Assembly: GCF_024055795.1 (NCBI RefSeq)
Contig: NZ_JAMXMY010000002.1
Span: 310,001 to 374,000 of the forward strand
Length of the DNA stretch: 64,000 nucleotides
From: Actinoallomurus purpureus
GTDB taxonomy: Bacteria > Actinomycetota > Actinomycetes > Streptosporangiales > Streptosporangiaceae
Direction of reading: 5' to 3'
Every line of letters starts with the position of its first letter. Position 1 is the first letter of the stretch. The notes beneath the pieces are model-generated. The model made no database searches and was not told the DNA's origin. It worked only from the letters and a program-made list of their open reading frames with translations. The translations under genes were made by a program, and so were the position numbers. Below are positions 59,798 through 64,000 of this stretch, piece by piece.

Positions 59798-60736
59798 ATG
59801 ATCACTGATGGGGGCGGTGTGCCCAGCCCCTATGTGGAATTCGGTCGCGAGGAATGGCGGGAGCTTCGGGCGGGGATGCCGCTGTCGCTCACAGCGGATG
59901 AGCTGGAGGCCCTGCGCGGGCTGAGCGACCCCATCGACCTCGGCGAGGTGGAGGGGGTCCATCTGCCGGTGGCCCGGCTCATCGGACTGTTCAGGGCCGC
60001 CGACGGCCGCCTGCGGGACGCGGTCGGCGCCTTCCTCGGCGCCCCGGGCGCCCCCACTCCGTTCATCATCGGCATCGCCGGGAGCGTCGCCGTCGGCAAG
60101 TCGACCGTGGCGCGCCTGCTGCGGACGCTGCTCGCCCGGGGCCCCGGCGAGCCGGACGTCGAACTCGTCACCACCGACGGCTTCCTCTATCCGAACGCGA
60201 CCCTTGCCGAGCGCGGGCTCATGGAGCGCAAGGGCTTCCCGGAGTCGTACGACCGCCGTGCGCTGCTGGGGTTCGTCTCCGCGGTGAAGGCGGGCGCCAC
60301 CGAGCTGTCCGTTCCGGTGTACGACCCGCTGGCCTATGACATCGCGCCCGGCATCCGGCAGGTCGTCAAGCGGCCCGACATCCTCATCGTGGAGGGTCTG
60401 AACGTCCTGCAGACGGCCCGGCCGGGCGGTCTCGCGCTGTCGGACCTGTTCGACTTCTCCATCTACGTCGACGCGCGGGTGGACGACATCCGCCAGTGGT
60501 ACGTCGACCGCTTCTTCGCGCTGCGGCGCACGGTCTTCACGGACGAGCGGTCCTTCTTCCACCCGTACGCACGGGTGCATGAGGACGAGGCCGCGGCGTA
60601 CGCGGAGAAGCTCTGGCGGGACACCAACGAGATCAACCTCGTGGCCAACATCCTGCCGACCCGGGACCGCGCCACCCTGGTCCTGCACAAGGACCGCGAC
60701 CATCGGATCCACCGCGTACGCCTCCGCCGCATCTGA
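59798..60736 (+). CDS. coaA: Pantothenate kinase, type I
   Basis: The 312-residue enzyme phosphorylates pantothenate in CoA synthesis. Walker [13 protein letters not shown] lies near residue 90; [21 protein letters not shown] and EGLNVLQ are conserved. The ATG at 59798 has AAGGTGACG upstream. Confidence 0.97.
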   Translation: MITDGGGVPSPYVEFGREEWRELRAGMPLSLTADELEALRGLSDPIDLGEVEGVHLPVARLIGLFRAADGRLRDAVGAFLGAPGAPTPFIIGIAGSVAVGKSTVARLLRTLLARGPGEPDVELVTTDGFLYPNATLAERGLMERKGFPESYDRRALLGFVSAVKAGATELSVPVYDPLAYDIAPGIRQVVKRPDILIVEGLNVLQTARPGGLALSDLFDFSIYVDARVDDIRQWYVDRFFALRRTVFTDERSFFHPYARVHEDEAAAYAEKLWRDTNEINLVANILPTRDRATLVLHKDRDHRIHRVRLRRI

Positions 60737-60739
60737 GCG

Positions 60740-62122
60740 TCAGCGCCGCGGCCGTACGACCAACAGCGAGCAGCAGGCTCCGAGGGCGGCCGTCGCCGCC
60801 AGCGCCGCGCCCGTCATGGCCAGGGCGTGACCGGTCGGCGGCGCCACGCTGAGGAACAGCGTGCCGAACGTCGCCACGCCCACGACCTGACCGAGCTGGC
60901 TCATCGTGACGAGCAGACCGCTGGCGTCCGCGGAGTCCGTGACAGGGACGTCGGCGAGCGCCATCGTCAGCATCGGACTGAAGGCTCCGCCCAGGCCGAG
61001 GCCGGTCAGGCCCATCGCCACCTCCAACCCGGCCCCGCCGGACCGGAAGACCCCCAGCCCGACGTAACCGAGGGCCGCCACCAGGAAGGCCACCGGGATC
61101 ATCAGGCGGTGCCACCGGGCGGGCACCCGCCGCCAGTTCAGGCTGGCCAGCGCGAACCCTCCGGCGCCGGGGATGAAGGACAGCCCCGCCCGCAGGGGCG
61201 TTTCTCCGAGGCCGCCCTGTAGGTGGAGGGCCAGGCTGAACAGGAACCCGCCGAACGTCGCCATGCAGACGAAGATCGTGGCGGCACCGGGGACGACACC
61301 GGGCGTGCGGAGCAGCCGGCCCGGGATCAGCGGCGCGGTCGCCCGGCGCTGCACGGCCACGAAGACGCCGAAGAGCACGATGCTGCCGGCCAGCATCAGC
61401 CAACCCCATCCCGGCCAGCCCTCCTCGTGCCCGAGCACGAGCGGCACGACGAAGCACACGACCGCGGCCGACAGACCGACCACACCGGGGATGTCCAGGC
61501 GGCGGCCCGGCTCGCCGGTGTCACGCGGCAGGACTCGTGGCCCGGCGATCAGCAGCGCCACGCCGATCGGGACGTTCACGAGGAACACCGGGCGCCAGCC
61601 GGTGCCGAGGATGTCGGCGCTCACGAGCGCGCCGCCGACGACCTGTCCGACGACGGCGCCGCCGGACAGCACGGCCGAGTAGAGGCTCAGCGCCCGCGCC
61701 CGGGCGGTGCCCGTGAAGCTACGCTGGATGAGGCTCATCACCTGCGGCACCATGAGCGCGGCGCCCGCTCCCTGGATGAGCCGGAACGCGATGAGCAGGC
61801 CGGTCGTCCCGGCCAGCCCGCACGCCAGGGACGCGGCCGTGAACACCGCGAGCCCCCCGAGGAAGGCGCGCCGGTGGCCCAGGATGTCGCCGAGCCGCGC
61901 ACCGGTGATGAGCAGCGTGGCGTACGCGATGGTGTAGCCGGCGATGACGAGCTGCAGGCCCGCGCCGGAGGCGTGCAGGTCGGTACGGATGGTGGGTGCG
62001 GCGACGTTCACGACGGTCACGTCGAGGACCGCCATGAACTGGCCGAGCATGATGAGCGTCAGCAGCCCGCCGCGGCGGACCGGCGCGCGCGCCGCGGGGG
62101 CGTCGAGGGTGATCTGGGCCAT
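60740..62122 (-). CDS. DHA2-type MFS efflux transporter
   Basis: The 460-residue protein has about 14 spans. QFMAVLDVTVVNVAAPTI and GARLGDILGHRRAFL (motif A) are typical. The ATG at 62122 is chosen; the frame upstream is not conserved. It converges with coaA 3 bases apart and diverges from an MmyB-like regulator. Confidence 0.92.
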   Translation of the reverse strand: MAQITLDAPAARAPVRRGGLLTLIMLGQFMAVLDVTVVNVAAPTIRTDLHASGAGLQLVIAGYTIAYATLLITGARLGDILGHRRAFLGGLAVFTAASLACGLAGTTGLLIAFRLIQGAGAALMVPQVMSLIQRSFTGTARARALSLYSAVLSGGAVVGQVVGGALVSADILGTGWRPVFLVNVPIGVALLIAGPRVLPRDTGEPGRRLDIPGVVGLSAAVVCFVVPLVLGHEEGWPGWGWLMLAGSIVLFGVFVAVQRRATAPLIPGRLLRTPGVVPGAATIFVCMATFGGFLFSLALHLQGGLGETPLRAGLSFIPGAGGFALASLNWRRVPARWHRLMIPVAFLVAALGYVGLGVFRSGGAGLEVAMGLTGLGLGGAFSPMLTMALADVPVTDSADASGLLVTMSQLGQVVGVATFGTLFLSVAPPTGHALAMTGAALAATAALGACCSLLVVRPRR

Positions 62123-62171
62123 GCCCCGAGCCTGCGGGCGAAGCGATACGGGTGGTGAGAGCCCGCTGATA

Positions 62172-62184
62172 CTGGTGTTACCAG
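62172..62184. promoter_or_regulatory. Palindrome in the MFS/MmyB-like divergent spacer
   Basis: CTGGT-GTT-ACCAG is a perfect 5-bp-arm palindrome 50 bases from the MFS start and 40 from the regulator start, a good place for an operator. Confidence 0.5.
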
Positions 62185-62223
62185 CACCTGGCACGGCCGC
62201 CGGGGTTGACGCACCATGGACGG

Positions 62224-63102
62224 GTGACCGTGACGACCTCGCGACGGCGGACCGAGCTGGCCGCCTTCCTGCGCAGCCGCAGGGAGCGCATCACCCCCGC
62301 CGACGTGGGCGTTCCGGCCGGGTTGCGCCGCCGTACGCCGGGCCTACGCCGCGAGGAGGTCGCCCAGCTCGCGGGGGTCGGGGTCACCTGGTACACCTGG
62401 CTCGAACAGGGCCGGCCGATCAACGTGAGTGTCCAGGTCCTCGACGCGATCGCGCGCACGCTGCGCCTGGACCAGACCGAGCGCGAGCACCTCTACCGGC
62501 TCGCGGCCGTCCCCTCCGTACCCGGTCCTGCGGTCCACGAGCGCCTCGAGCCGCAGGTGCAGACCGTCCTCGACGGCCTGGTCCCTCTCCCGGCCGCGGT
62601 CCTGACCAGCCGCTATGACGTCCTCGCGTGGAACGCCGCCTACGCGGCGATGTGGCCGAAGGTGCTGGAGGACGACGTGCCCCGGAACCTCATCTGGCGG
62701 ATGTTCGTGACCCCGGAGTGCTGCAGCCCGATGGTCAACCGCGACGAGGAGCTGCCGCAGATGGTCGCGACGTTCCGCGGGGCGTTCGGCCGCCACCTCG
62801 GCGAGACCTCCTGGACCGAGCTCGTGCACCGCCTGTCGTCGGCCAGTCCCGAGTTCGCCGAGATGTGGGCCGCGCACGACGTCGCGGTCCCGGCCACGCG
62901 CGTGAAGATCTTCCAGCACGCCTCGGTCGGCGTGATCCGGCTGTCGGTGGTCAACTTCGCCGTCACCGCCACCCCGGAGACCCGGATGGCGGTCTACACG
63001 CCGGTCGACGCGGAGAGCCGGGAGCGCGTTCAGTGGCTGATCGACCATCCCGGCGCCCCCGCCGTCGACCATGTCCACGCGGCCACGATCGGCGCGGAGT
63101 GA
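62224..63102 (+). CDS. XRE regulator with MmyB-like ligand domain
   Basis: The 292-residue protein has [19 protein letters not shown] and [29 protein letters not shown], then the MmyB-like domain ([25 protein letters not shown]). The start is GTG 62224 or 62230. There is no clear ribosome site. It probably controls the divergent MFS gene. Confidence 0.9.
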   Translation: MTVTTSRRRTELAAFLRSRRERITPADVGVPAGLRRRTPGLRREEVAQLAGVGVTWYTWLEQGRPINVSVQVLDAIARTLRLDQTEREHLYRLAAVPSVPGPAVHERLEPQVQTVLDGLVPLPAAVLTSRYDVLAWNAAYAAMWPKVLEDDVPRNLIWRMFVTPECCSPMVNRDEELPQMVATFRGAFGRHLGETSWTELVHRLSSASPEFAEMWAAHDVAVPATRVKIFQHASVGVIRLSVVNFAVTATPETRMAVYTPVDAESRERVQWLIDHPGAPAVDHVHAATIGAE

Positions 63103-63115
63103 TAAACCTGGTCAG

Positions 63116-63472
63116 GTGATCGTCGGAGTGGGGATCGACGTCGTGGACGTCGCCCGGTTCGCCAGGTCCCTGGAGCGCACGCCCGGCCTTGCCGTCCGGC
63201 TCTTCACCGACCACGAACGCGGGCTGCCGCCACGGTCCCTCGCCGCGCGGTTCGCCGCCAAGGAGGCCCTGGCCAAGGCACTCGGCGCGCCGCGCGGCCT
63301 GCAGTGGACCGACGCGGAGGTGCGCCGGGCCGAGGACGGCCGCCCGAGCCTGCACGTGGCGGGCACCATCCTGGAGGCGGCCGACCGGCTGGGCGTCACC
63401 ACGTGGCACCTGTCGCTCAGCCACGACGGAGGCGTCGCCGTCGCGGTGGTGATAGCGGAGAACACCCGATGA
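63116..63472 (+). CDS. acpS: Holo-[acyl-carrier-protein] synthase
   Basis: The 118-residue enzyme transfers phosphopantetheine from CoA to [13 protein letters not shown] carries the metal-binding Asp and [14 protein letters not shown] the Glu. [10 protein letters not shown] is the third motif. The GTG at 63116 gives a normal length. It lies in the coaA-acpS-nnrE order usual for actinomycetes. Confidence 0.95.
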   Translation: MIVGVGIDVVDVARFARSLERTPGLAVRLFTDHERGLPPRSLAARFAAKEALAKALGAPRGLQWTDAEVRRAEDGRPSLHVAGTILEAADRLGVTTWHLSLSHDGGVAVAVVIAENTR

Positions 63473-63485
63473 GGAGGCGAGCGTG

Positions 63486-64000
63486 ATGCGGTACGCGCAT
63501 GAGGTGGACAAGGTCCGGACCGCCGAGCGGACGCTGATGGCCCGCCTGCCTGAGGGGACGCTCATGCGGCGCGCCGCGGCCGGCCTGGCCTCGGTCTGCG
63601 CCCGGCTCCTGTCCGGCGGACGGGCGCTCGGCGAGGCGGGCCTCGGAGTGTACGGCGCGCGGGTCGTCCTGCTGGTGGGCAGCGGCGACAACGGCGGCGA
63701 CGCCCTGTACGCGGGCGCGGGCCTGGCCCGGCGCGGCGCCCGGGTCACCGCGATCCTCGCCGGGGCGAAGACCCATGAGGGCGGTCTCGCCGAGCTGCGC
63801 GCCACCGGCGGCCGGGCGGTGCCCGTCGCGGACGACGCGCGGGTGGCGGAGGAGATCGACCTGGCCGAACTGATCATCGACGGCATGCTCGGCATCGGCG
63901 GCCGGGGCGGCCTGCGCGAGCCGTACGCCGGGCTGGCCGGGCGGGCCGCGGCCGGCGGGGCGGTCGTCGTGGCCTGCGACCTGCCGAGCGGCATCGACGC
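63486..64000 (+). CDS. nnrE: Bifunctional NAD(P)HX epimerase/dehydratase, N-terminal part
   Basis: From ATG 63486 the frame stays open to the window edge for 171 codons (MRYAHEVDKVRTAERTLM, VVLLVGSGDNGGDALYAG, IIDGMLGIGGRGGLREPYA, CDLPSGID). This is the YjeF-N epimerase domain, repairing hydrated NAD(P)H. A C-terminal kinase-like dehydratase domain would follow outside the window. Confidence 0.93.
   Translation, partial: MRYAHEVDKVRTAERTLMARLPEGTLMRRAAAGLASVCARLLSGGRALGEAGLGVYGARVVLLVGSGDNGGDALYAGAGLARRGARVTAILAGAKTHEGGLAELRATGGRAVPVADDARVAEEIDLAELIIDGMLGIGGRGGLREPYAGLAGRAAAGGAVVVACDLPSGID

Overview
The window is chromosomal DNA of a high-GC actinomycete. GC-rich third codon positions, many GTG starts, DUF1707, DUF397-type (Scr1) and MmyB-like regulators, and the S10-spc-alpha gene order all fit. 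The style resembles Streptosporangiales/Thermomonosporaceae; the genus is an inference only.

From 1 to 30,850 it carries the translation super-cluster: a Pro/Gln-rich tail-anchored protein, then rpsL-rpsG-fusA-tuf, the S10 and spc blocks (rpsJ to rplO), secY-adk-map, and infA-rpmJ-rpsM-rpsK-rpsD-rpoA-rplQ-truA. About 5.8 kb of accessory genes splits map from infA: a membrane protein, a DUF1707 protein, a sedolisin-type peptidase, and a GntR/ABC-transporter operon.

From 31,000 to 34,600 lie three minus-strand envelope genes: two paralogous Pro-rich single-span proteins and a CAP-domain protein. rplM-rpsI-glmM follow. glmM is then separated from glmS (57.8 kb) by about 20 kb of accessory DNA. 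This holds dodecin, a 4-TM protein behind a double operator, a double ABC operon joined by two tandem micro-ORFs, an HNH-like lipoprotein, a TIM-barrel protein, LysR, a zone of decayed genes (MFS, aldolase fragment, AMP-ligase fragment, frameshifted small protein), a MITE-like element with TA-flanked inverted repeats, a DUF234-type ATPase behind a perfect palindrome, more gene fragments (HATPase, Scr1, ATP-grasp, integrase, response regulator), a serine-hydrolase/VanZ pair sharing a 45-bp upstream repeat, and an MmyB-like regulator/MFS pair.

The core resumes with glmS, coaA, a second MFS/MmyB-like pair, acpS and the start of nnrE at the window edge. The core genes supply translation, secretion (SecY), N-terminal processing (Map), nucleotide balance (Adk), amino-sugar supply (GlmM, GlmS), and CoA/ACP activation (CoaA, AcpS). 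The accessory DNA sits in the joints of this conserved scaffold. No rRNA, tRNA or CRISPR array was found.
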